Below are positions 25,837 through 33,849 of a stretch of 64,000 nt of DNA, in pieces; the stretch's first letter is position 1; each line of letters begins with the position of its first letter. The notes beneath the pieces are model-generated. The model was not told the origin of the DNA and ran no database searches. It saw only the letters and a program-made list of their open reading frames with translations. Made by a program: the position numbers and the translations under genes. The stretch comes from Streptomyces sp. RKAG290 (lineage in GTDB: Bacteria > Actinomycetota > Actinomycetes > Streptomycetales > Streptomycetaceae), in assembly GCF_023701695.1 (NCBI RefSeq), contig NZ_JAJOZC010000001.1:1488001-1552000 (forward strand). The letters are read 5' to 3'.

Positions 25837-25862
25837 CTCAACAACGAATTTCATCGATTGAG
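25837..25862. promoter_or_regulatory. Imperfect palindrome in the AsnC/aldehyde dehydrogenase divergent promoter
   Basis: A 26-bp dyad starts CTCAACAACGA and ends TCATCGATTGAG, with TTGAG/CTCAA outer arms and an AT-rich centre, the kind of site Lrp/AsnC proteins bind. It also contains CAACAACGAAT, which resembles the operator candidate at 15009-15046. The regulator gene starts 39 bp away. Confidence 0.5.
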
Positions 25863-25900
25863 GGTTGCGAGACGGGCGAGTCCCGGTGCAGAGTGGGTCC

Positions 25901-26392
25901 GTGGCCAGTCGCAGCGCAGACTCCAGGACCGGGAGCGGATCGTCCCCAGCGGTCGATGCCGTGTCCCTCGCAATCATCGAGCAGCTCCAGGAGGACGGGC
26001 GTCGTCCGTACGCCGCGATCGGCAAGGCCGTCGGCCTCTCCGAAGCGGCCGTGCGACAGCGCGTCCAGAAGCTGCTCGACCAGGGCGTGATGCAGATCGT
26101 CGCCGTCACCGACCCGCTCACCGTGGGATTCCGGCGGCAGGCGATGGTCGGGATCAACGTCGAGGGTGACCTCGATCCCGTCGCGGAGGCCCTGTCGGCC
26201 ATGGCCGAGTGCGAGTACGTGGTGATGACCGCGGGCTCCTTCGACCTGATGGTGGAGATCGTCTGCGAGGACGACGACCACCTGTTGGAGACGATCAACA
26301 AACGCATCCGGGCCATTCCCGGTGTGCGCTCCACCGAGAGCTTCGTCTACCTCAAGCTCAAGAAGCAGACCTATATGTGGGGAACCCGATAG
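25901..26392 (+). CDS. Lrp/AsnC-family transcriptional regulator
   Basis: The product has 163 residues. The N-terminal helix-turn-helix (VDAVSLAIIEQLQEDGRRPY, AAIGKAVGLSEAAVRQRVQK) is followed by a RAM/ligand-binding ferredoxin-like domain (QAMVGINVEGDLDPVAEALS, YVVMTAGSFDLMVEIVCEDD, VRSTESFVYLKLKKQTYMWG). It likely senses an amino acid or amine and controls the adjacent aldehyde dehydrogenase and aminotransferase genes. GTG 25901 is the start best matching the family; there is only a weak ribosome site. It is separated from the aminotransferase by 2 bp. Confidence 0.9.
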   Translation: MASRSADSRTGSGSSPAVDAVSLAIIEQLQEDGRRPYAAIGKAVGLSEAAVRQRVQKLLDQGVMQIVAVTDPLTVGFRRQAMVGINVEGDLDPVAEALSAMAECEYVVMTAGSFDLMVEIVCEDDDHLLETINKRIRAIPGVRSTESFVYLKLKKQTYMWGTR

Positions 26393-26394
26393 CC

Positions 26395-27756
26395 GTGAGC
26401 AAGGACCTCAGCCGGACCGCGTACGACCACCTGTGGATGCACTTCACCCGCATGTCGGACTACGAGAACGCGCCCGTTCCCACCATCGTGCGTGGCGAGG
26501 GCACCTACATCTTCGACGACCAGGGCAAGCGCTACCTCGACGGCCTGTCCGGCCTGTTCGTGGTCAACGCCGGCCACGGCCGCCACGAGCTCGCCGAGGC
26601 CGCGTACAAGCAGGCCCAGGAGCTGGCCTTCTTCCCGGTGTGGTCCTACGCCCACCCCAAGGCGGTCGAGCTGGCCGAGCGCCTCGCCGACTACGCCCCG
26701 GGCGACCTCAACAAGGTCTTCTTCACCACCGGTGGCGGCGAGGCCGTGGAAACCGCCTGGAAGCTGGCGAAGCAGTACTTCAAGCTCAAGGGCAAGCCCA
26801 CCAAGTACAAGGTCATCTCGCGTGCGGTCGCCTATCACGGCACCCCGCAGGGCGCCCTGTCCATCACCGGCCTGCCGGCCCTCAAGGCCCCCTTCGAGCC
26901 GCTGGTCCCCGGCGCGCACAAGGTGCCGAACACCAACATCTACCGCGCCCCGCTCTTCGGCGACGACCCGGAGGCCTTCGGCCGCTGGGCCGCCGACCAG
27001 ATCGAGCAGGAGATCCTCTTCGAGGGCGAGGACACCGTCGCGGCCGTCTTCCTGGAGCCCGTGCAGAACGCGGGCGGCTGTTTCCCGCCCCCGCCCGGCT
27101 ACTTCCAGCGCGTCCGCGAGATCTGCGACAAGTACGACGTGCTGCTCGTCTCCGACGAGGTCATCTGCGCCTTCGGCCGGCTCGGCACGATGTTCGCCTG
27201 CGACAAGTTCGGCTACGTGCCGGACATGATCACCTGCGCCAAGGGCATGACCTCGGGCTACTCGCCGATCGGTGCCTGCATCATCTCGGACCGGCTCGCC
27301 GAGCCGTTCTACGAGGGTGACAACACCTTCCTGCACGGCTACACCTTCGGCGGCCACCCGGTCTCCGCCGCCGTCGGCCTCGCCAACCTCGACATCTTCG
27401 AGCGCGAGGGTCTCAACCAGCACGTCCTCGACAACGAGAACGCGTTCTACACCACGCTGCAGAAGCTGCACGACCTGCCGATCGTCGGCGACGTCCGCGG
27501 CAACGGCTTCTTCTACGGCATCGAGCTGGTGAAGGACAAGGCCACCAAGGAGACGTTCACCGACGAGGAGACCGAGCGCGTCCTGTACGGCTTCCTCTCC
27601 AAGGCGCTGTACGACAACGGCCTGTACTGCCGCGCCGACGACCGTGGCGACCCGGTCGTCCAGCTCGCCCCGCCGCTGGTCTCCGACCAGTCCACGTTCG
27701 ACGAGATCGAGGGCATCCTGCGGTCCGTTCTCACGGAGGCGTGGACGAAGCTCTGA
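26395..27756 (+). CDS. Class III aminotransferase (putrescine / omega-amino acid:pyruvate type)
   Basis: This 453-residue PLP enzyme has FTTGGGEAVETAWKLAKQYF (phosphate binding), YHGTPQGALSITG, LVSDEVICAFGRLG (ring-nitrogen Asp) and TCAKGMTSGY, with the Schiff-base Lys at about residue 283. The N-terminal SRTAYDHLWMHFTRMSDYEN and the YSPIGACIISDRLAEPF region resemble putrescine and beta-alanine:pyruvate aminotransferases. In context it would turn putrescine into 4-aminobutanal for the neighbouring dehydrogenase. GTG 26395 lies 2 bp after the regulator stop, so the two are co-transcribed. Substrate specificity is inferred. Confidence 0.9.
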   Translation: MSKDLSRTAYDHLWMHFTRMSDYENAPVPTIVRGEGTYIFDDQGKRYLDGLSGLFVVNAGHGRHELAEAAYKQAQELAFFPVWSYAHPKAVELAERLADYAPGDLNKVFFTTGGGEAVETAWKLAKQYFKLKGKPTKYKVISRAVAYHGTPQGALSITGLPALKAPFEPLVPGAHKVPNTNIYRAPLFGDDPEAFGRWAADQIEQEILFEGEDTVAAVFLEPVQNAGGCFPPPPGYFQRVREICDKYDVLLVSDEVICAFGRLGTMFACDKFGYVPDMITCAKGMTSGYSPIGACIISDRLAEPFYEGDNTFLHGYTFGGHPVSAAVGLANLDIFEREGLNQHVLDNENAFYTTLQKLHDLPIVGDVRGNGFFYGIELVKDKATKETFTDEETERVLYGFLSKALYDNGLYCRADDRGDPVVQLAPPLVSDQSTFDEIEGILRSVLTEAWTKL

Positions 27757-27846
27757 CCGAGAGGTCGACCGCCTGCTCGACCGAGCTCGGTTTGACCACC
27801 GCTTGACCGTCCCCCGACGGCCCTCCAGCGGTCATTTCATACGGTC

Positions 27847-27900
27847 CACGCGGCCCGGATGCGCCCATTCGAGTGGGAAGAAGCGCACCCGGGCCGCGTG
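27847..27900 (+). terminator. Hairpin terminator after the aminotransferase operon
   Basis: CACGCGGCCCGG at 27847-27858 pairs with CCGGGCCGCGTG at 27889-27900, and an inner TGCGC/GCGCA pair extends the stem past one mismatch. It begins 91 bases after the stop codon. Confidence 0.65.
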
Positions 27901-27960
27901 CTGTGCGCACACCGCGGTCCGAATCCTTACGGTGCCGAGTGACCGATCGGCCCCCTCTTC

Positions 27961-27980
27961 GTTCCCCCGTACGGGGGAAC
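27961..27980. promoter_or_regulatory. Perfect 20-bp palindrome upstream of the ABC exporter genes
   Basis: GTTCCCCCGTACGGGGGAAC is self-complementary over all 20 bases, with no loop. It ends 32 bp before the ATPase start. A loopless dyad is poor for an RNA hairpin and good for a dimeric repressor, so an operator is the likelier reading; no regulator gene is adjacent. Confidence 0.6.
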
Positions 27981-28011
27981 GGGATATCTGATCTGAACCG
28001 AGGTGTACGCC

Positions 28012-28749
28012 ATGGTGGCCCCGCCGGACAACGACGTGATCTGGGCGCGTTCCCTGCACCACTCCCACAACGGCTCACCCGCGCTCGGCGGGGTGTCCCT
28101 GGGGATCCGCGACGGCGAGATCCTCGCCGTGACCGGCCCGCGCGGCAGCGGCAAGACGACCCTGCTGCACTGCCTCTCCGGCCAGCTGGTGCCCGAGCAG
28201 GGAGAGGTGTGGTTCAACAGCGTCCCCGTCCACACCATGGGCCCCCGGCTCCGCGAGCGGCTGCGCCGCGACAAGTTCGGCTGGATCGCCCCGGAACCCC
28301 AGCTCGTCCCGGAGCTGAACACCTGGGAGAACACCGCCCTTCCGCTGCTGCTGCGCGGCGCCTCGCACCGGGAGGCCAAGAAGGCCGCCATGGAGTGGCT
28401 GGAGCGCCTCGACATCGGCATGTGCGCCCGCAAGCGCCCGCACACCCTGCAGCAGAGCCAGCGGCAGCGGATCTCGGTGGCCCGCGCGCTGGCCGCCGCC
28501 CCCGCGGTGATCTTCGCGGACGAGCCGACCGCGACCCTGCACCGCACCGACCGCACCCACGTGCTGCGCACCCTGACGAGTGCGGCCCGCTCGCACGGCA
28601 TCACGGTGGTCCTCGCCACGCACGACGCGGAGATCGCCGCACTCGCCGACCGTGCGGTGCCGCTGCTGGACGGGCGCCGGGTCGCCACGCTCGCCCTGCC
28701 CGCCGGCTCCGACACGGAGGGCCGCGCGGCGTGCTCGCTCTCCGTCTAG
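28012..28749 (+). CDS. ABC transporter ATP-binding protein (MacB/LolD-type)
   Basis: The protein has 245 residues. Walker A is GPRGSGKTTLLHCLSG, followed by a Q-loop (WIAPEPQLVPELN) and the degenerate signature LQQSQRQRISVARALA in place of LSGGQ. Walker B is VIFADEPTA and the switch His is in LATHDAEIAA. The small size and LVPEQGEVWFN insert match the exporter subfamily that works with FtsX-like permeases. The degenerate signature is unusual and may reduce ATPase rate. ATG 28012 has GAGG 8 bases upstream. The permease gene starts inside its last codons. Confidence 0.87.
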   Translation: MVAPPDNDVIWARSLHHSHNGSPALGGVSLGIRDGEILAVTGPRGSGKTTLLHCLSGQLVPEQGEVWFNSVPVHTMGPRLRERLRRDKFGWIAPEPQLVPELNTWENTALPLLLRGASHREAKKAAMEWLERLDIGMCARKRPHTLQQSQRQRISVARALAAAPAVIFADEPTATLHRTDRTHVLRTLTSAARSHGITVVLATHDAEIAALADRAVPLLDGRRVATLALPAGSDTEGRAACSLSV

Positions 28750-29915
28750 CCCGCGGTTCCCATCCACTGGTCCTGGTGCGCCGGCTGCTGGTCGCGGCCG
28801 CCTCCGCCGGGGTCGGCTTCCTGCTGCTGTGCACCCTGGGCTACGCCTCCGGGCACCCGGCGCACTCCACCGGCTCCGTGCTGCGCCTGCTGTGGTGCTT
28901 CGTGCCGCTGGCCGCCGCCGTGCAGTTCGCGGTCGCGGTGGCCCGCACGGACCCGAGCACCCGCCCGCGCTCCGGACTGTCCGCCGTCGGCCTCGGGCCG
29001 GTCCGGCTCAGTGTGCTCGCCGCCGTCTCCACCGCCCTGTCGTGCACCCTCGGCTCGATGGTGGCCCTGCTCTTCTTCCTCCACCTGCGCGGCGACCTGT
29101 CCGGGCTGCCGTTCGACGGCGCGGCCGCCGGGCTGCTCGACGCGCAGGCGCCGCTGCCGCTGGCCGCCGTCCTCGTCCTCCTCACCCTGGTGCCCGCGGC
29201 CGCGGCGACGGCGAGCGCGCTGGCGCTGCGCACCAGGCCGTTGCGGGCGGCGGGCGTCCAGGACGGTGCGCAGGACCTGGTGCCGGAGGAGCAGGTCCCG
29301 GTGCCGGCCGAGCCGCCCACGGGGCTGCCGTGGGGCGTGGCCCTGACCGCCGCGGGACTCGCGGTCGAGGCGTACGCCAGCCGCGAGTCGGCCGGCAGCC
29401 CGTTCCCGCTCCCCGGAAAGCTCGACTCCACGCCGGCCTGGGTCCTGGTGGGATGGACCCTGACGGCGATCGGTCTCGCCATGGCGGGACCCGGGCTGGC
29501 CCACCTCAGCGGGCGGCTGCTGCAGGCCGCACGCCCCGGAGCCGTACGCCTGCTGGCGGGCCGGGTGCTGATGGACGAGGCGCGCCGGATCGGCCGGCCG
29601 CTGGGTGTCGTCTGTGCGGTGCTCTCGGCGGTCATCGCCGCGTTCGCCCTGTACGGGACGGGCCCGCGGCCCTTCGGACCGCTCACCGCGCTCGGCGCCG
29701 TGCTCGTCATCGGCTGTACGACGGCCTCGCTGCTGACCTCGGCGCTGGAGGCGAGGCAGGCGCGCGCCGAAACGGCACAGGCCCTGCTGCGGCTCGGCGC
29801 CCCGGCCTCGGCGCTGCGGGCCGCGACGGCGCTGCGCGCGGCCGCGCTGCTGCTCGTCTTCGCCCCGTTGACCTGGGTGATCGCCGAGCTGGCCGCTCTC
29901 CCGCTGACCGGGTAG
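28731..29915 (+). CDS. ABC exporter permease (FtsX/MacB-like membrane protein)
   Basis: The product is 394 residues with about eight to ten hydrophobic segments (LLVAAASAGVGFLLLCTLGY, LAAAVQFAVAVA, LPLAAVLVLLTLVPAAAA, VVCAVLSAVIAAFALYG and others). Two EARQARAETAQALLRLGAPA / RTDPSTRPRSGLSAVGLGP loops resemble the cytoplasmic coupling loops of FtsX-type permeases. GTG 28731 overlaps the ATPase gene by 19 bp and has GGAGG 10 bases upstream, so the pair is translationally coupled. The exported substrate is unknown. Confidence 0.82.
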   Translation: MLALRLARGSHPLVLVRRLLVAAASAGVGFLLLCTLGYASGHPAHSTGSVLRLLWCFVPLAAAVQFAVAVARTDPSTRPRSGLSAVGLGPVRLSVLAAVSTALSCTLGSMVALLFFLHLRGDLSGLPFDGAAAGLLDAQAPLPLAAVLVLLTLVPAAAATASALALRTRPLRAAGVQDGAQDLVPEEQVPVPAEPPTGLPWGVALTAAGLAVEAYASRESAGSPFPLPGKLDSTPAWVLVGWTLTAIGLAMAGPGLAHLSGRLLQAARPGAVRLLAGRVLMDEARRIGRPLGVVCAVLSAVIAAFALYGTGPRPFGPLTALGAVLVIGCTTASLLTSALEARQARAETAQALLRLGAPASALRAATALRAAALLLVFAPLTWVIAELAALPLTG

Positions 29916-29949
29916 CCGGGTGCGGGCGGCCGGTCCGTAGCATGTGGGC

Positions 29950-31071
29950 GTGAAGAACCCGGACGAGATCACCCCCGCACCCGGCGTCGAGATCGAGTCG
30001 CTCGCCGCATTCGACGAGGCGGTCGCCGCCGGTTCGCTGGCCGGACACCGTGTCCAGTCCGTCGATCTGACGGACCGCAGTGCCGCCCTGCTGGCCGCCG
30101 ACACGTCGGGCGCCGTCTTCCTGGGCTGCCCGATGGAGCCCGGCGCGGAGGCGAAGGTACGGGCCGGCGGCGCGTTCGTCTTCCCGCCGGTGCCCGGGCT
30201 CCCCTTCGACCCGTACCGCGGTCTGCTCTACACCGCCGACGCGCTCTACGACGGGCTGACGGAGGGCGGTTACGAGGCGACGCCGGACGCCCGCGCCTAC
30301 CGCTGGTTCCAGGGGACGCGGTCCAACGGCGACGTCTTCGCGTCGATGCTGCGCTCGCTCCACGACGACGCGGTCTCCGACGCGCTGGAGGAACTCCTCG
30401 TCGGGGCACGGGTGGTCGGTGTGATGGGCGGCCACGCGACGGCCCGCGGCAGCGCCTCGTACACGGCCGCGGCGCGCCTGGGCCGGACGCTGGCCCGTAG
30501 CGGGCTGACGGTCGCCACCGGAGGCGGTCCGGGTGCGATGGAGGCGGCGAACCTCGGGGCCTACGCGGCTCCGCACCCCGACGCGATGCTGGACGAGGCC
30601 TGCGAAATCCTGGCCGGGGCACCCTCGTTCACCCCGTCCGTGACCGACTGGGCGCGGGCCGCGTTCGCCGTGCGGGAGCGCTGGCCCAAGGGCGGCGGCT
30701 CGGTGTCCATCCCCACCTGGTTCTACGGTCACGAGCCGCCGAACCCGTTCTCCGACCACATCGCGAAGTACTTCGCCAACGCCCTGCGCGAGGACGGCCT
30801 GCTCGCCCGGTCGAACGCGGGCGTCATATTCCTGCCGGGCGCGGCCGGCACCGTCCAGGAGATCTTCGACAGCACCACCCCGAACTACTACGGCTCACGC
30901 GGTGAGCCGACCCCGATGGTGCTGGTCGGCCGTGACCACTGGACGCGGAAGCTGCCCGCCTGGCCGCTGCTGAGCGCACTGGCCGCGGACCGGCCGATGG
31001 AGTCCCGTATCGGACTCGTCGACACGGTGGAGGAAGCGTCCGAGGAGCTCGCCCGGCTGTCGGCGAAGTAG
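29950..31071 (+). CDS. LOG-family Rossmann-fold nucleotide-binding protein
   Basis: This 373-residue protein's second half has the LOG (lysine decarboxylase-like, cytokinin-activating) fold: VVGVMGGHATARGSASYTAA, TVATGGGPGAMEAANLGAYA and the active-site variant VIFLPGAAGTVQEIFD corresponding to PGGxGTxxE. The first Gly of that motif is Ala here, and the protein is longer than minimal LOG enzymes, so phosphoribohydrolase activity is not assured. The start could be GTG 29944 or 29950; there is no convincing ribosome site. It stands alone and is convergent with the thiamine transporter operon. Confidence 0.82.
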   Translation: MKNPDEITPAPGVEIESLAAFDEAVAAGSLAGHRVQSVDLTDRSAALLAADTSGAVFLGCPMEPGAEAKVRAGGAFVFPPVPGLPFDPYRGLLYTADALYDGLTEGGYEATPDARAYRWFQGTRSNGDVFASMLRSLHDDAVSDALEELLVGARVVGVMGGHATARGSASYTAAARLGRTLARSGLTVATGGGPGAMEAANLGAYAAPHPDAMLDEACEILAGAPSFTPSVTDWARAAFAVRERWPKGGGSVSIPTWFYGHEPPNPFSDHIAKYFANALREDGLLARSNAGVIFLPGAAGTVQEIFDSTTPNYYGSRGEPTPMVLVGRDHWTRKLPAWPLLSALAADRPMESRIGLVDTVEEASEELARLSAK

Positions 31072-31096
31072 CGCGTCCGGTCCGGCCCGCTGCCCG

Positions 31097-32122
31097 TCAG
31101 AACACGGCGGGCAGCACGACGCTCTCCGCCGCGTCGAAGGTGACGCCGACCCGCGCGCCCTCCTCGGGGGTGCCGCGCAGCGGGCACTCGGCGTCCAGGG
31201 CCGGTCCGTCGTCGGGGTTCAGCGTCACGGCCACGTGGTTGCCGCGGAAGGTGCGGGCGCCCACGGTGCAGGGCAGGCCGTCCTCCGGGGCGCCGATCCG
31301 GACGCCGGCCGGACGCACCAGCAGGTCGCACGCCCCCTGCGGCGATCCGGCGGGCACCGGCACCTTGCCCCAGTCCGTGTCCGCGGCCTCCCCCGTGACC
31401 GTCGCCTCCACCACGTTGTCGAAGCCGAGGAAGCGGGCGACGAAAGCGGAGGCGGGACGCTGCCAGACGTCGAGCGGGGTGCCCACCTGGGCGATGCGGC
31501 CGTCGCGCATCACGACGACGCGGTCGGCCAGCGCGAACGCCTCGCCCTGGTCGTGGGTGACGGCGAGCACGGTCGTGCCCAACCGGCCGAAGAGCGCGCG
31601 CAGTTCGACGACGAGGCGTTCGCGCAGGCTGCGGTCCAGCTGACCGAGCGGTTCGTCCAGCATCAGCAGTTTGGGCCGGGGGGCGAGTGCGCGCGCGAGG
31701 GCGACGCGCTGCTGTTCGCCGCCCGAGAGCGAGGCCACCGCGCGGCGCCCGGCGCCGGGGAGTCCGACCAGGTCGAGGAGTTCGGCGACCCTGCGGTCCT
31801 GTTCGGCGCGGGTCACGCCGTGCATCCGCAGCCCGAAGGCGACGTTGGCGCCGACGTCCCGGTGCGGGAACAGCTGGTGGTCCTGGAACATCAGGCCGAG
31901 TCCGCGCCGGTGCACCGGCACCCCGTCCTGGTCGGCGCCGTCGAGCAGCACCCGTCCGGCGTCAAGTTGCTGGAGTCCGGCGATCACCCGCAGCAGCGTG
32001 GACTTCCCGCTGCCGCTCGGCCCCAGCACACAGACGATCTCGTGCTCGGCGACCTCCAGGTCCACCGCGTCCAGCGCCGCCCGCGCACCGAACCGCACGG
32101 TGGCCGATTCGAGTGTCAGCAT
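31097..32122 (-). CDS. thiQ: Thiamine-type ABC transporter ATP-binding protein
   Basis: The ATPase has 341 residues with Walker A GPSGSGKSTLL at about residue 38, LMFQDHQLFPHRDVGANVAF (Q-loop), signature LSGGEQQRVALARALA, Walker B LLMLDEPLGQLD, and VTHDQGEAFALAD. A C-terminal TOBE-like domain (LLVRPAGVRIG...CTVGARTFRGNHVAVTL) makes it longer than E. coli ThiQ. ATG 32122 has GGGGAG 8 bases upstream and starts 2 bases after the permease stop. It is the last gene of a riboswitch-controlled operon. Confidence 0.88.
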   Translation of the reverse strand: MLTLESATVRFGARAALDAVDLEVAEHEIVCVLGPSGSGKSTLLRVIAGLQQLDAGRVLLDGADQDGVPVHRRGLGLMFQDHQLFPHRDVGANVAFGLRMHGVTRAEQDRRVAELLDLVGLPGAGRRAVASLSGGEQQRVALARALAPRPKLLMLDEPLGQLDRSLRERLVVELRALFGRLGTTVLAVTHDQGEAFALADRVVVMRDGRIAQVGTPLDVWQRPASAFVARFLGFDNVVEATVTGEAADTDWGKVPVPAGSPQGACDLLVRPAGVRIGAPEDGLPCTVGARTFRGNHVAVTLNPDDGPALDAECPLRGTPEEGARVGVTFDAAESVVLPAVF

Positions 32123-32124
32123 CT

Positions 32125-33849
32125 CTAGAACTCCCCGGATCGGTCGGTACGGATACGTTCGAGCAGCAGCAGCGAGACCGCGCAGACGAGCATCAGGATG
32201 GTGCTGAGGGCCATCGCCTGGCCGTAGTTGAGCTCCCCGGACCGCCCCAGCAGCCGGGCGACGGCGACCGGGAGCGTCGGGTTGTCGGGCCGTGCGATGA
32301 ACACGGTGGCGCCGAACTCGCCTAGCGACACGGCGAACGCGAAGCCTGCCGCGACCAGCAGCGCCCGGCGCACCAGGGGCAGGTCCACCTCGCGCCAGGC
32401 CCGCAGGGGCGAGGCGCCGAGCACGGCGGCCGCCTCCCGCAACCGCCCGTCCACCGCACGCAGGACCGGCAGCATGGTCCGTACGACGAAGGGCACCCCG
32501 ACCAGCGCCTGGGCGAGCGGCACCAGGATCCAGGAGGTCCGCAGGTCGAGCGGCGGTTCGTCGAGGGTGATCAGGAAGCCGAAGCCGACGGTGACGGCGG
32601 AGACCCCGAGGGGCAGCATCAGAAGGGCGTCGAAGCCCCTGACCAGCCGGCCGGCCCGCCTGGTCAGGGCCGCGGCGGCCAGCCCTCCGACGACCAGTGC
32701 GATGGCGGTCGCGGCCAGGGCGTACTGCAGCGAGTTCCAGATCGCTTCGATGGGCGCGACCAGGAACGTGCCGCTGTTCGCGTCCGCCGAGGCGAGCGCC
32801 CGGTAGTAGGCGAAGCCGTGGCCGCCCGACACGTCGAGCGACCGTTCCACCAGCACGGCGAGCGGCAGCAGGATGAGCACCAGCACGGTCAGCAGCACGC
32901 CGCCGAGCAGCGACCACTGGCCCGCGCCGCGCGGCCTGCGGGTGGTCTGCGCCGGGTCGACCAGCTTCAGTGCGGTCTCCCTGCGCCGTACGGTCCAGGC
33001 GTGCAGGGCGAGGATGGCGCCGACCGCGACGAACTGCACCAGGGTCAGTACGGCGGCCGTGGGCAGGTCCAGCAGCTGGGCGGTCTGCCGGTAGATCTCC
33101 ACCTCCAGCGTGGAGTATCCGGGGCCGCCGAGGATCTGGACGACGCCGAAAGAGGTGAAGGTGAAGAGGAAGACCATCAGTGCCGCCGCGGCCACGGAGG
33201 GGGCGAGCGCCGGCAGGGTGACGCGCCGCCAGGCGGCGAACCGGCCTGCCCCGAGGACCCTCGCGGCCTCCTCCTGCCGTGGATCGAGCTGCGACCAGAG
33301 TCCGCCGACGGTGCGTACGACGACCGCGTAGTTGAAGAAGACGTGTGCCAGCAGGATCGCCCACACCGTGGTGTCGAGCCGCACGCCCCAGAGGTCGTCG
33401 AGGAAGCCGCCGCGGCCCAGCATCGCGAGGAACGCGGTGCCGACGACGACGGTCGGCAGCACGAACGGCACGGTGACGATCGCCCGCAGCAGTTGTTTGC
33501 CCGGGAAGTCGAAGCGGGCGAACACGTAGGCGCCCGGCAGCGCGATCAGCAGGGTCAGCGCCGTCGAGGCGAGCGCCTGCCACAGGGTGAAGCGGAGCAC
33601 GTCCAGGATGTCCGGCCGGGTCAGCACCTCGCTGAACCGGCCGAACTGCCAGACACCGTCGGCCTTGAGCCCACGTCCGACGATCGCGACGACGGGATAG
33701 GCGAAGAACAGCGCGAAGAAGGCGACGGGCACGGCCATCAGGCCGAGCCGCACCGCGCTCGCGCGCCGCGACCGGGCGCGCGCGGCCCTCCCGCGCGCGC
33801 CCGGTCCGCGTACGGGAGTCCTGTCTACTTCACTACGAGCGAGGACCAT
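32125..33849 (-). CDS. thiP: Thiamine-type ABC transporter permease (fused double domain, ThiP-like)
   Basis: The permease is 574 residues long and contains two BPD-transport domains in tandem, each with about six helices. The EAA loops are RQEEAARVLGAGRFAAWRRV in the first half and LREAAAVLGASPLRAWREVD in the second. A single duplicated permease is the ThiP/FbpB arrangement. It pairs with the neighbouring binding protein and ATPase. The start at 33849 overlaps the binding-protein gene end by 25 bp; no strong ribosome site is visible, so coupling is likely. Confidence 0.88.
   Translation of the reverse strand: MVLARSEVDRTPVRGPGARGRAARARSRRASAVRLGLMAVPVAFFALFFAYPVVAIVGRGLKADGVWQFGRFSEVLTRPDILDVLRFTLWQALASTALTLLIALPGAYVFARFDFPGKQLLRAIVTVPFVLPTVVVGTAFLAMLGRGGFLDDLWGVRLDTTVWAILLAHVFFNYAVVVRTVGGLWSQLDPRQEEAARVLGAGRFAAWRRVTLPALAPSVAAAALMVFLFTFTSFGVVQILGGPGYSTLEVEIYRQTAQLLDLPTAAVLTLVQFVAVGAILALHAWTVRRRETALKLVDPAQTTRRPRGAGQWSLLGGVLLTVLVLILLPLAVLVERSLDVSGGHGFAYYRALASADANSGTFLVAPIEAIWNSLQYALAATAIALVVGGLAAAALTRRAGRLVRGFDALLMLPLGVSAVTVGFGFLITLDEPPLDLRTSWILVPLAQALVGVPFVVRTMLPVLRAVDGRLREAAAVLGASPLRAWREVDLPLVRRALLVAAGFAFAVSLGEFGATVFIARPDNPTLPVAVARLLGRSGELNYGQAMALSTILMLVCAVSLLLLERIRTDRSGEF

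Noticed and set aside
32125..33583. Upstream extension of the thiQ frame to 33583
   Set aside because: The extension is read out of frame through the permease gene; the ATPase N-terminus MLTLESATVRFG with GGGGAG upstream sets the start at 32122.
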